Shown: positions 32,790 to 43,643 of the stretch, piece after piece
Position numbering within the stretch: position 1 is the stretch's first letter
Layout: each line of letters starts with the position of its first letter
Assembly (NCBI GenBank): GCA_025403435.1
Contig: CM046330.1
Coordinates: 29,656,381 to 29,720,380 of the forward strand
Direction: 5' to 3'
Source: Artocarpus heterophyllus
Taxonomy: Eukaryota; Streptophyta; Magnoliopsida; Rosales; Moraceae
Length of the DNA stretch: 64,000 nucleotides
The notes under the pieces: generated by a model
What the model was told of the DNA's origin: nothing
Database searches by the model: none
Seen by the model: only the letters and a program-made list of their open reading frames with translations
Position numbers and translations under genes: made by a program

Positions 32790-34652
32790 TGTTAGACATG
32801 TATGCTCTAAGGAGTAAAAATGTAATACGTTTTTGGAGACATTTTTATCAATAAAGAATTTATTCGTTTATATATACCAAATATTGTCCTCTTTACGTTC
32901 ATATTTGTTGAATGTATGATAAGCAAACAGTAGTCTAAGACTATCAGTCTAAACCTTAAGAGTTGGGCATATGATGGGATGATTATGCGGTAGACACGAC
33001 ACTTAAGGTGATGGTCTAAAATATATGATCCGCAATCGAGGGAATAAAGTTGGGCGCTTTATTCATGTAAAGATTGTTATGTTGTCTATATCCCTTTTGG
33101 GAGATGGTTTGTCTTGGCCATCGGAGTTGGACTCCGTGAATAGAAACATTGGCGCGTTGTCATAGGTGACGATGTGTTGGATCGGGACATAAAGTGAATT
33201 GATTTGGATTAATAATTCTGTCTTGGCAAATCGATTCACTTTAGACAATCATTTGTATTGTATCTTAATCCTGAGATGAATAATGGGCCCGTTGTCTCGA
33301 TTTGTGTCTTTTGATGTACCAATGGGTGACTCCCACATCTCTATAGTGGCATGCATGCCGGTACGTTGGAGGCATGACTCTTGGTAGCGTAGACTTGTTA
33401 TTCATAGATATGGAATCCATAGCTCCTCTTTAGGAGTAATGATATCCTCTTATATGCGTTGTCCTGTAATTGGAAAACTAGAGCGCTCAACCATTTGGAT
33501 ACATAGGTGTAACCGAATGGTATACTATCTTTGGATGGTAAGTTTTCTAATGGTGAGACAATGGAACGTAAGATAAAAATAATCGGGAAGGTAAGACAGA
33601 ACTTGTCCTTAAGCCGGTTATGGATGATCATATGGGGATGCGATACACTATGATATGTCATGGAGACTTAGCTACACGAGCTTCGTAATTCTATAAAGTT
33701 CGAGAGTGCAGCTCCAAGCTTTTAGTGGAGTAGCGTTGGAGTTGATAATTGTGAAATGTATATCTGGGATATTGGGTTTCATAATTATCATGAGCTTGAA
33801 CTTTATAGGTCCATTTTGGTCCCCTTTGCTAGCTCACAAAATCCTGTAACGACACGGCGTGCTTTTTCAATAATTGGTGACTTATGTCGGATTTATCAGA
33901 TTGGTTTAAAATTTATAAGAATCAAATAATTCATGTCTGTTTATCGGTTGAATTAATTATGTAAGAAATTAGTTCAAGATGAACTTGTTGAATTATGGCG
34001 TTCGGATAATTCTTGTCTGTTTATCGGTTGTTTTAATTTTGGACAATTAGAACAAGATAAACTTGTAGAATTATTGTGAATTGATTTATTTTCTTAGAGA
34101 TTATCTTGATAAAGTTTGTTTTGATCAGATATCTTTTCTATTGGGCTATTTGAATCAAAACTGAGACTTTATCCTTTAGAATCTCGGGTGGAAAATAAAA
34201 GATTCGCGGAGATTTTTTCTCGGCAGTTCGGCCTGCCTATCAAAAAGTTCAGCCTGCCGAACTGGCCAGTTCGGCCTGCCTATCACACAGTTCGGCATGC
34301 CGACCGCGACAGTTAAGATTACGCGTTTTTCACGCGTATCTTATCAGATATTGATCCGAACTTGATTCTGTTTCGATTTTTGAGACCTAATTTGATATGG
34401 ACTGACCCCAAGGACCAATAGGTATAAAAAGGGTGTCAGTCTAATGATTTACTAAGATCAATTTGAGAGATTAAGAGTGATACTCTTCTAGTGAGCATCT
34501 GAAAACTCCCTGAGAGCTTTTGTTCACAAATCACGAACACTAGCTTTGGGTTCTCTCTATTGGTTGGAAGGAGAGTCACCGGTGGAAGAGCTGTACGTGT
34601 GAGCCCACACTCACTCCGGTTGTGGATAGAGAAGCGCACTTTGTTTCCAACA
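32790..34652 (+). repeat. 3' LTR of Copia-2 (with 3'-end deletion and longer array)
   Basis: It matches 25146-27156 with about 15 substitutions. Two length differences: a roughly 22-bp extra palindrome unit at about 34248-34270, and loss of about 168 bp between GATAGAGAA (34632) and GCGCACTTTG, which removes the downstream R/U5 part. TATA at 34423-34430. Confidence 0.95.
34217..34310. repeat. GC-rich near-palindrome array (Copia-2 3' LTR, expanded)
   Basis: Units TTCGGCCTGCC, TTCAGCCTGCCGAAC, TTCGGCCTGCC and TTCGGCATGCCGAC. It has one more unit than the 5' LTR of the same element, inserted in register. Confidence 0.88.
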
Positions 34653-36621
34653 CTTCAAAGCTAGGCCTCCACACTAATAGAAAGACAAGTAGGCGTCAAA
34701 CTGCAAGAATAAATTAACCTCACACTTTTCTGGATCTGCTATGTACTCAACACATGAGACAGTAGACCTTTTTGTTTAGAGAAGGAACTCTCAGTTTTCT
34801 CTCTGAATATTCAGTAAAAGTTATGTGAAATAATGATCTATGGAGATAACTGTTATCTCTATCTTTTTATATCTACGTAGTTAATTATTTTTTAATTAAT
34901 TTTAAATTTAAAACAACCACTATCTTAGATATATGGGAAAAAGGATATACTTTACATTACTTATCCCTTTTATGTTTTTAATTTTAACCAAATCAATTAC
35001 ATGAAAGGGATAAGGAATGTAGTTTATGTTTACGTTGTTGTTGTTATTGTATATTTTTATTTAAAAAAAAAGAATCACGTTTTAACGTGATTCTCAAATA
35101 TATATATATATATATATATTATATAAAAGTTAATGAAAAACTTTCTATATATATATATAGATAACGTAAAACAAAGCTAACGACTATATATATATATGTT
35201 ATATATCTTATATATATATACAAATTCAAAAATAAATCATATTTATATAAAACAAAATTAAATAATTAATCAATTAATTATTTAATTTTGTGTCCATGTT
35301 GGAAAAGACAAAATATGATCCCACCACACATATGTCATACACAACATTAAAATTATATTTAAATAATCTTATTATTCAAATATTATCAATTAATTAATTT
35401 AAAAAATATATTTAACTAATCTCATTAGTTAAATATAATCAATTAATTAATTAACTAATGCTCAGTTAAATATGACAACATTTATTACATTATAGTATGT
35501 ATCACAGAGAATATTTTTCTGTATCACATTAATATCTTAAGTATGAAATAATTAATTCAAAATTCAATAATTCAAAATTAAATATGTATAATTCAATCTT
35601 TGCATTAAATCCAATATAGTGTTATGGAGGTGGCATTGGGGACTTATGAACTTATAAACCAAGCTCCAATAAATTTTGACAATTAATTAAGCTCTTTAAT
35701 TAATGTGCTAAATTTATTAGTTTTATTGTTACTCCGCTAAAAACTTGAAACTGAACTCTAGAGATTATAGTGAAAATTACTCAAAGAAAATTAACGAGTA
35801 GTCCATTGATATAATCATTACATGTAAGTCAGTCCTCTATAAATAGTTCATAATAAGGGCTAGGTTCAATTTTTGTTTACCTCTCATATTATATCTTTAT
35901 TCTTGAGTTCTAATAATTCTCTAACGAACAGTTAATTTATAATCGTATTATGAACGAGCGCTCTACTATTCAAATCTCGAATTATCACTTAAGAGAGTTA
36001 TTTTTCTAACTTCCATAGGGAAAGAATGGATTCCATATCTGCATAATATTATTCTCAGCCATTTATTACATTGTGTTTTTAAGATGCTAAGTTATAATTT
36101 GTGTTTAGACAAATCTTACCATGCAAGTCAAAAAACAAAATGTCATAAATAGGAGTATAATAAATATTCAGGATTAGGACTATCAAATATATGATCATCA
36201 TAGTGATAAATTTGAATACTTTATTTGTAACAGATGATTATTAGAGATTCATAATTTATCTGGTCCAATTCTATATAATCTCATTATATAAAATTCCTCC
36301 AATATAATGTCTCTATATTAATAGCCCAGATAAGACTATTTCATTCTAAATAAGATTGGACTATAGTTGTAGTATTTAATTAAATATCCCAAACTTTAAT
36401 TAATTATTATAGACTATTTAGATTATTAACCGCAAATTTTATCCCTAAGCATGTAATACTTATATGCTAAATTTATACTCTCATAAAGAATCATGGAATT
36501 TTCTTAATATTTATAAAAGTATTTATAATACATATAAGCAACCAAAATAATTATAAATGTCACTTTATTTATTTATTAAGAATATGTACAATGTCACAAC
36601 TGACAGGGCACCAACCTAACA
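34653..36621 (-). repeat. 3' LTR of Copia-3 (outer end not defined)
   Basis: On the element strand it starts TGTTAGGTTGGTGCCC right after the polypurine tract (36622-36632). The LTR runs left to at least the Copia-2 boundary and may be cut there. It is very AT-rich, with TA microsatellites at 35096-35130 and 35140-35222. A CTATAAATAG sequence sits at about 35834-35843. Confidence 0.75.
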
Positions 36622-36635
36622 ATCTCCCACTTGCC

Positions 36636-37511
36636 CTAAAGCAGGTGAGACATGTCTCTAAGACCTAAGCCTTCCAAGTGTCCCTGTAAGCTCTTTGCAG
36701 AAGACATCTTGGTGATTGGGTTGGCAAGATTGTTATCCGACGCAATCTTCACAACTTCCACATCGCCTCGATGCACTATTTCTTTGATCAAATGATATTT
36801 TCACTCTATATGCTTTCCTCTTTTGTGGCTTCTAGGTTCTCTTGAATTTGCCACTGCACCACTATTATCACAATATAGTGTGAGTGGTTTATCCATGACT
36901 GGAACGACTTCTAGATCATTCAAGAACTTATAGAGCCAAACAACTTCTTTAGTTGCTTCACAAGCAGTCACATATTCAGCTTCCATAGTTGAATTAGCAA
37001 TACAAAATTGTTTTATGTTTCTTCAAATTATGGCTCTATCACCAAAAGTAAACACTGATCTAGACGTAGATTTACATGTGTCTTTGTCTGATTGAAAATC
37101 AAAATCAGTGTATCCAGTGGGAATCAAATTCTCACTAGAATATACCAGCATATAATTTCTCGTTCTTCCAAGATACTAGAGAATGTGTTTAATCGCCACC
37201 CAATGATCTAATCTTGGGTTGGATTGATATCGACTTACTTTACCCATTGCATAGGAAATGTCAGGTGTTGTACACAACATGGCATACATTAGACTTCCCA
37301 CTATAGATGCATAGAGAACCCATCTCATGTTTTCTTCCTCTTGAGGTGTCATAGGACACTGCTTTTTTGAAAGATAAACTCCATGACATGTAGGTAAATT
37401 ACCTTTCTAGGAGTTTTGCATCGAAAATCTAATAAGCACCTTATCGATGTATGATGCTTGAAACAACGGCAACAATTTGTTCTTGCGATCTCTTATGAGT
37501 TTGATTCCATG
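36636..37511 (-). pseudogene. pol: Copia-3 RNase H and RT C-terminus (broken)
   Basis: The minus strand ends with a TAG (36636-36638). RNase H motifs MEAEYVTACEATKEVVWLYK and LTLYCDNSGAVANSREP are readable at 36801-36986. The frame is stopped just after KRGKHIE by TGA where the homologues have Arg, a CGA-to-TGA change. Upstream blocks include the DFDFQSD-like and MQNS regions up to the Gypsy-2 boundary. The gene continues at 58795 on the other side of the nest. Confidence 0.88.
37507..37511. repeat. Target-site duplication CCATG, left copy (Gypsy-2)
   Basis: Identical to 58790-58794. Both copies flank the TG...CA ends of Gypsy-2 exactly. Confidence 0.95.
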
Positions 37512-37789
37512 TGTAATGACGAGAAGAAATTTGTTAATAAAATTTAATATTTAATTTTGTTTAATTATTGAATTTTCCCTTAAAATTTGTAATTTTTGTA
37601 AAAATTGTGATAATAAATAATAGACATTATTAATTAGAAATTCCACTACGGACGTGATGCAATGCTGGATATTATTAATATAGATTTTATGAGTTTATAT
37701 ACTTAAGAATTTGTAAATAATATCCATAAAATAAATTTTATATCACAATTAATTGTAAAATTGTGATACAAAAAAATGGGTAATTAGAG

Positions 37790-37797
37790 TATAAATA
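37790..37797 (+). promoter_or_regulatory. TATA box of the Gypsy-2 5' LTR
   Basis: TATAAATA within GAGTATAAATAAGACAGAG. The partner LTR keeps it at 56043-56050. Confidence 0.7.
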
Positions 37798-39644
37798 AGA
37801 CAGAGAGCCCACCAAACCCTAACCTAGTGTGAAAAGGAGGCCAAAATAGTATAAGTATACTGCTAAGTGAAAATACAGATATGAGAAATGTTACGTTTGG
37901 CCTCCAAAAGTAAACCAAAGGTAAAAAAAATATTTTATACAGTCTAAGGATATGTCGTGCACTGATTGTACCGCAGCATTGTAAGAAAAATACTATAAGG
38001 TGAAAAATTACATAATGTAAATTTTTGAGGCCCACCAAGTGGACACCCAATTGGATTTCATTGGGCCACCATGTCATGAAAGGTGGCCTAATCACACCAT
38101 GACATCTAATAACCCAAAGGATTACCTTGGTGAGTCACCCCATTGGATAAGCATGCACTAAATGTGTGTTTAGCAAAAAAAAAATTCCATTTTCTCTTCC
38201 ATTCGAAAACCGGCAACCATTAGAGCACTTCCCCAAGAATTTTCAACTTCACATCTTAGCAAAAAAACCCCAATCAAGTTCAAGAGGAAAAATCCAAGGA
38301 ATTTCATCAAGTTTTAAGGTAAAAACCTAAACTTTTTTCAAGGTTTCTTGGGTTTTTTTTTTCTTGGGTAAAGGAAGGGAAGTTAATTCAAGGTATTTTT
38401 GCATGAAAATAAGGTCTAGGAAAAAGATTTCAAGGGAGCTTTGGAAGGACAGAAGCACAAAGTTTTCAATTTGGGTAAACTTGATTCCTTAAAGTTTTGA
38501 AATTGTGTGATTTTTGTTTTGATTTTTATTCTTTTAAAAGCATGTGGGTTCTTGAGCAAATTTTTGGTTAAATTCCTTAGAAATTTGAATTATGGCATGT
38601 TGATATTGTGAAAATTTAGGGTTTATGGTGCAAAATAGTAGTTTATGTAAAAAGGATTATTTTTGTAATTTTAATGTTAGTTTTTCAAAAATGGTGATTA
38701 GGGATGAAAATGACCTAGCCAAAGGTTGAATCTGCTAATACAGTGGTTGGAAGGCAGTTTTGAAATGGATTTTTAGAAAAATAACCCAAGGACTAAATTG
38801 TAAGAAAAAGTTTTCCCTTGACAGAATTGAAAAATGCCCAAAAACACCCATGTGCAGTGAGAATTTCAAAAAAGTTAAAACATGAAAGTTGTAGATCTCG
38901 ACGAAACTGTTAGGCTTTATAGACAGTTCATTGAAAATCTCAACCGTTTGTGAGATTTTAATTTTTCAAGAATTTCTTAAAATTGGAAAAAAATTTAAAA
39001 GGGCAAAAACATCATTTTTCAAAATGATTATGGGTATGCGACTTTGAGCAGAAATGTTGCTTATGAAAAATAGAAAATTTTGGGTTGAAGAGACGAATTT
39101 CAATTATAGGGGCAAAATTGTCAAAATTTTCAATTAAGGGATGAAATTGTAAAGTTTTATTGAAATGGGGTATAGAGAGGAAATAAGGAGATCCAAACCA
39201 CTAGGTTATTATTTTGAAATTAGTACGTAACTATTTTAGTTAGAATAGCGAAATCAAGCATGGGAAGTTAGTAGGCCCACTGGGGGCAAAATCGTCATTT
39301 TCCCTAAGTAAACAGAGTCGTCTTAAAACGTCCCCAAATAGGAAAAAGAAATGATTAGAAAGATTTTTACTCTTCGTTAGAGACAATAGGGTACATAAAA
39401 TAAGATTAAGAAAACCAGTGGTTTTCAGAGTTGTATACAGTTATACAACTCAATTTATTAATTAACGATCATTTTGTAATGAAACATAGTGGAATTTGGC
39501 TGATAGCTTTGTAATTGGCCAACAGAATCCTAGAAGTCTAGGTTAGAAGGAACTGAGGTTACAGTTCACGAAAGCCTAAATCAAGTAAGTTCCCATCCCA
39601 CCTACAGTATGAAATTATAGATATAAAATGTGAGACATATATAT

Positions 39645-39815
39645 GTATACTTATGTATATATCAAGGTGTATACCTGTGTGTATGCTATAATTATATTAG
39701 TGTATACCCGTGAGCATACGAATAAATACCTATGTGTATATTATGACATGTACCTGTGTGTATATTAATGTATACCTGTATGTATATAAAGTATGTACCT
39801 GTGTGTACTATACCG
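39645..39815 (+). repeat. Minisatellite of GTACCTGTGTGTAT-like units (Gypsy-2 5' LTR)
   Basis: Imperfect units around GTATACCTGTGTGTATAT alternate with TATTATGACATGTACC. The partner tract at 57890-58135 is longer by at least two units. Confidence 0.8.
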
Positions 39816-40469
39816 TACAAGAGAATTTATGTTTCGTGTATAACATGAGATTATCACTTTATGCATTTTATGATAACCATAATAAGTGGACTGGTAAATA
39901 TATCACCAGAAGTTAAGAAAAGTGTCATACCGACTCTTGACTCAAGAGGAGTTTAAGGATATAGAATGGTCACGGTGTTATGTAGACCTATGTGTGCAAT
40001 GGTACGAACACTTAGGCCCTAGTAAAAGATAAGAAATGAAAAGGATAAAGAATGATCATAAGAAAGCATAATCGGATCACGCATTGCATTGAATGTACAT
40101 GTGGGTTGTATTGGGACTTACTGGGCGTAAGCTCACTAAGTATTTCATGGTGTAGGTATTCTGACAAGAAGGTCTAAATAATTTCATAGATGAGCTGGTG
40201 GAGGGATGAGTAATGTACAGAATGGGTATGGATTCTGCCGTACTTATGTTTCCGCTATAGTATATTTTAAGCTATTTTGAAACGTAATGTTTAGTAAACA
40301 GTATTGTAAAAGAAAGGTTACTTATGTAAATTTATGTATATGTTTGTATTCTGAAAATTGTTAGAACTAGTATATGTGAAATTTTTATAAAAAAAATTTC
40401 CCTAAGTTTTCCTCTATACATAAGTAAGAAAAAGGTTTATCACAGCTCAAAAAGGCGGGTTGTGACAGT

Positions 40470-40481
40470 TGGTATTAGAGC
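40470..40481 (+). other. Primer binding site of Gypsy-2
   Basis: TGGTATTAGAGC, one change (C to T) from the initiator-Met complement, two bases after the 5' LTR. Confidence 0.9.
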
Positions 40482-40619
40482 AGAAATCGTGACACCCTAC
40501 TACACATTGTTGTATGCTCCATTGCCATAGCTCAAGTAAGATAGTTTGATTTCAAGTATAAGAATGTTAAGTTTTCACTTTATATGGAATTGTTATATTA
40601 ATTAAGATAAATGTAGTAG

Positions 40620-41415
40620 ATGGCGGCACCCCCAAATGAACCTAATGCGGAAGTGGATCGAAGAGCAAGCATCGCTTTCCAAGACATGATGCCATCGTGA
40701 TATTATGGGAGTCGGCAGCCCATGGTACTGACTGAATGGCTTCACTCTATAGAAGTGATCTTTCCTACATGTCATACGCCACCGCACCTCTAGGTTTTAT
40801 TAGCTTCTGGACTGTTGCTGAGAGAAGCATTTGCATGGTGGCTGACCTAGGGACTGGCAAGGCTTTAGGGAACAAATTCTAGCAGAATTCGCACCTTTAC
40901 CCCCAGCGGATGCTATGCAAGTCCAAGTAATTCTAATATTATGGGCGGATTGGTGTCATCGGTTGTATCTATGTGTAGAACAGATATAGGGTAGGTACTT
41001 ATGAGAGCCAATGGATCATTATATCTTAAGGTTTCTCCGTATTATGGTACCATTGATTCCGCCAGAAATACCTTTGTGGTGAATTTGTGACCTTGTTTAG
41101 AGAGATCTTCCCGACACAATCCAACAACAAATGCAGTATTCGAGGGATTTCCTCAGTCTCCATGATTTTATTATGGAAGTATTGCATGTGGAACAAAATG
41201 TGGCTGTGCCATTAGAGGATTCCCTAGTGGAAGAGACTGATGAAAATGACGACGACGACGACGATGATGATGATGAAGAGCTCGAATTCATTCTAGGGCC
41301 TCCGAAACCTATAATTGCAAGTGACGATGAGTCTATCAATTTGGATGAAGAGGAAGAGGAGGACCCTGAGGAGAATCCTGAACATAATGACATGTCAGGA
41401 GTAGAGTCAGATTAG
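40620..41415 (+). pseudogene. Extra Gag-like reading frame with Asp/Glu-rich tail (Gypsy-2)
   Basis: From ATG 40620 (MAAPPNEPNAEVDRR) one frame reads YYGSRQPMVLTEWLHSIEVIF, then REAFAWW; after a +1 shift near 40840-40870 it reads DWQGFREQILAEFAPLPPAD. The series G-x-P, E-W-L-x-x-I-E, A-x-x-W-W and W-x-x-F-x-x-x-(I/F) is the order of a retrotransposon capsid (Retrotrans_gag) domain. The last 95 codons (41131-41415) are open and carry ten consecutive Asp and later runs of Glu, ending GVESD. No zinc knuckle is seen. Several stops occur. It lies upstream of a complete ordinary Gag, so it looks like a duplicated or captured Gag domain. The call is from pattern reading only; it could be an old unrelated insertion. 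Confidence 0.55.
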
Positions 41416-41823
41416 AGAGTAAATGGGCTTTTGAAGATTTTTATGTATTAAGATGTACTTAGATGTGGGATTAGTAAAGTTTTGGCTTGTTGCTTTTGTA
41501 TATGAGTGTACTCCGGCAAGTGGTATCCTTTGCAGCAATAGGGTATATGTAGCCGGAAGTGATAACTACTCCTGGGAAAGATTTGAACAGTTTATGTAAG
41601 AAAGGAAAGTAAGTATGTATGTTAGTCACTTATGTAATGTAAAAGAAAAAGAAAGAAGCTAATGAAATGAATGTGTGAAATGAGACATCAAGTTTATGTG
41701 ATTGTTTATGTTTGCATGTGTTTATATTGTTTGAAAATCTTCTTTAAATACTATTAAGTTAATAGTATATACTGACGTAATAATAAAATTGTATGGCAGG
41801 CCTGTAAACAAACTTTACTATTG
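41416..41823 (+). other. Spacer between the extra frame and Gag in Gypsy-2
   Basis: About 400 bp, AT-rich, no coding signal. A ATGTAATGTAAAAG-like region lies near 41635. Confidence 0.55.
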
Positions 41824-43077
41824 ATGGCTGATGCACCTGAAGGACTTGTGAATCAGGACCTAATGGCTATAATTACAGAGTTACAATAGAAACTCCGAGC
41901 TCAGGAGTTAGAAATGCAAGAGTTAAGAGAACAGTTAGCAAACCAGAATCCTGTACCACAGGCTCGCGTGAATTCGCCACCCCCAGTACCACCGCCTCAG
42001 CAAGCGAAACCAACTATACTAGTTATTCCAGCTGGTCTACTAGCATCTGCTACTGAATTTTATGAAATATTTTGGCAGATGAAAGCCCCAGAATTTGATG
42101 GATCTACTGATCCACTAGAAGCCGATGATTGGCTTACTGGCATAGATAGGGTTCTAAAATTTATGGGGCTCAGTGACCATGAGAAAGTCTTGTGTGCCTC
42201 GTTTTCTCTCACCAAGGATGCTAGGAGATGGTGGGAGTAGGTAGAATGGTCAGATTTCATGGAAGAATACGAAAAGGCTTATTTCAACGTGGAAACCGGC
42301 AGCCTAGCATGAAGAATTCAATAACTTTAAGCAAGGTAATATGTCAGTGGCTGACGCTGTAAAGAGATTCAATCAGTTGGCGCATCTTTGCCCCGAACTG
42401 GTACCCACTGATCTGGAGTGGATAAGAAGATTAATGCGCATGTTCTGAATCGACATAGCCTTTGTAGTTGATAGTGGAGGGCAAGCCCCTAAGGATGTAG
42501 ATGATTGTATTGAACGGGCTACTAGAGCCGAATTCAGAATTGCTCGTGATAAGGAGGAGAGGGCAGGAATTTTTAAAGCTCAAAAGGAGGAGAAAGCTTT
42601 AGCTAAGCAGAGTCAAGCTATACAAGCAAAAGGACAAGAAAGCGTTCTGAATCAAGGGCAGTCCCATAGTCATCCAGTTGGACGCAACTGTAATGCTAAT
42701 AATAAGAGGAAATGGAATGTGGTTAATCCAAAGAATCAGAAAGGACAACCACAGAAGAAGATTAGTGATTGAGGAAATAACAAGCCTCTCTGTGGGCAAT
42801 GCAGGAAAAGGCACGCAGGAGAGTGCAAGGCTGGCACTAACAAGTGCTTCCTCTGTGGTAAAGAAAGGCACTACGCTAGAAACTGTTTTTCCAATCCCCA
42901 TAATCAGAATACTCAGAGTCAGCAAAGTCCCTAGGGAACTCAACTTCATGCAGTCCAAGCACAGATTGAAGGCCCTAGCATTAGTTAGGGACGCTTGGAA
43001 GCTCCAAAACCCAGTGGACGGATCTATGCCTACACAAAGAAAGAAGATGATGCAGGAACTTCATCAGTGATGATAGG
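41824..43077 (+). pseudogene. gag: Gypsy-2 Gag with tandem zinc knuckles (broken)
   Basis: Start ATG 41824 (MADAPEGLVNQDL). A short coiled-coil-like stretch (LRAQELEMQELREQL) is followed by a Pro-rich linker, then the capsid domain: FDGSTDPLEADDWLTGIDRVL, then DARRWWE and a stop at 42238-42240. The rest is in pieces to the zinc region at about 42780-42890, where CGQCRKRHAGEC and CFLCGKERHYARNC form two adjacent zinc-binding motifs, typical of Tekay Gag. A TAG early on replaces a Gln codon (residue 22). Gag would form the particle and bind RNA. The protein cannot be produced whole. Confidence 0.88.
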
Positions 43078-43643
43078 TCAGTTTTCTGTTGCCAATACTG
43101 ATGCCTATGTGTTTATTTGATTCTGGAGCAACGCATTCATTTACATCACTTAAGTTTGCTAAACGGATAGGAAATGAAGGGGATAGGGTAGAACAGACTT
43201 TTAGGACTGCACTTCCCTCTAGGGAGGTATTGAATTTTGATTATTGGTTACGTCACATACCCATTGTCGTTTGTGGAAGAGAATTGTATATCGATTTAAT
43301 AATAATTGATATACAAGATTATGACATTATCTTGGGAATGGATTTCATGAGAAAATATATGGCCAAGATCAATTGCCAACAACACAAGGTTACGTTTCGA
43401 CTATCCAAGGGTGAGAAGTTCGTATATTCGGGAAAGATTCCTAAGGCCCCAAAGGTGCTAATTTCAATGTTGAAGGCAAGAAAGATGTTGGAAAGTGGAT
43501 GCATCGATTATCTGGTGAATTTAGTAAACAAGGAACAAGAGGCTCAGTTAGGACGAGAGAATGTCCCTGTAGTAAAAGAATTCATTGACGTGTTTTCGGA
43601 TGAGTTATCGGGCTTACCATTGGAACGAGAGATTTCGTTCTAG
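43078..43643 (+). pseudogene. pol: Gypsy-2 aspartic protease
   Basis: An open block with CLFDSGATHSFTSLKFAKRIG (active-site DSG near 43120), then the flap-side strand and IQDYDIILGMDFMRKY. It continues through a linker (YLVNLVNKEQEA) into VFSDELSGLPLEREISF, the segment that precedes RT in gypsy Pol, and stops at 43641-43643. The active site looks intact. This is the longest open stretch of the element's Pol. Confidence 0.9.

Larger units (their letters stand above)
25146..34652 (+). mobile_element. Copia-2: best-preserved Ty1/copia element
   Basis: 5' LTR 25146-27156, primer site 27159-27170, leader to 28821, gag-pol 28822-32775, polypurine tract, 3' LTR 32790-34652. Excluding two indels the LTRs differ at roughly 15 positions in about 1.8 kb by my count, so insertion is recent relative to its neighbours. 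The flanking 5-mers are CTTCC (left) and CTTCA (right), one mismatch. The left flank is Copia-5 and the right flank is the Copia-3 LTR. The polyprotein is interrupted by three small indels and two nonsense codons. Confidence 0.95.
37512..40467 (+). repeat. 5' LTR of Gypsy-2
   Basis: The copy is 2956 bp: TGTAATGACGAG...GGTTGTGACA. TATA box at 37790-37797, minisatellite at 39645-39815. It has a short AT-rich segment near its start (about 37540-37580) not present in the 3' copy. Confidence 0.95.

Noticed and set aside
35096..35222. TA microsatellites as a functional element
   Set aside because: Simple repeats in AT-rich LTR DNA with no further structure to support a role.
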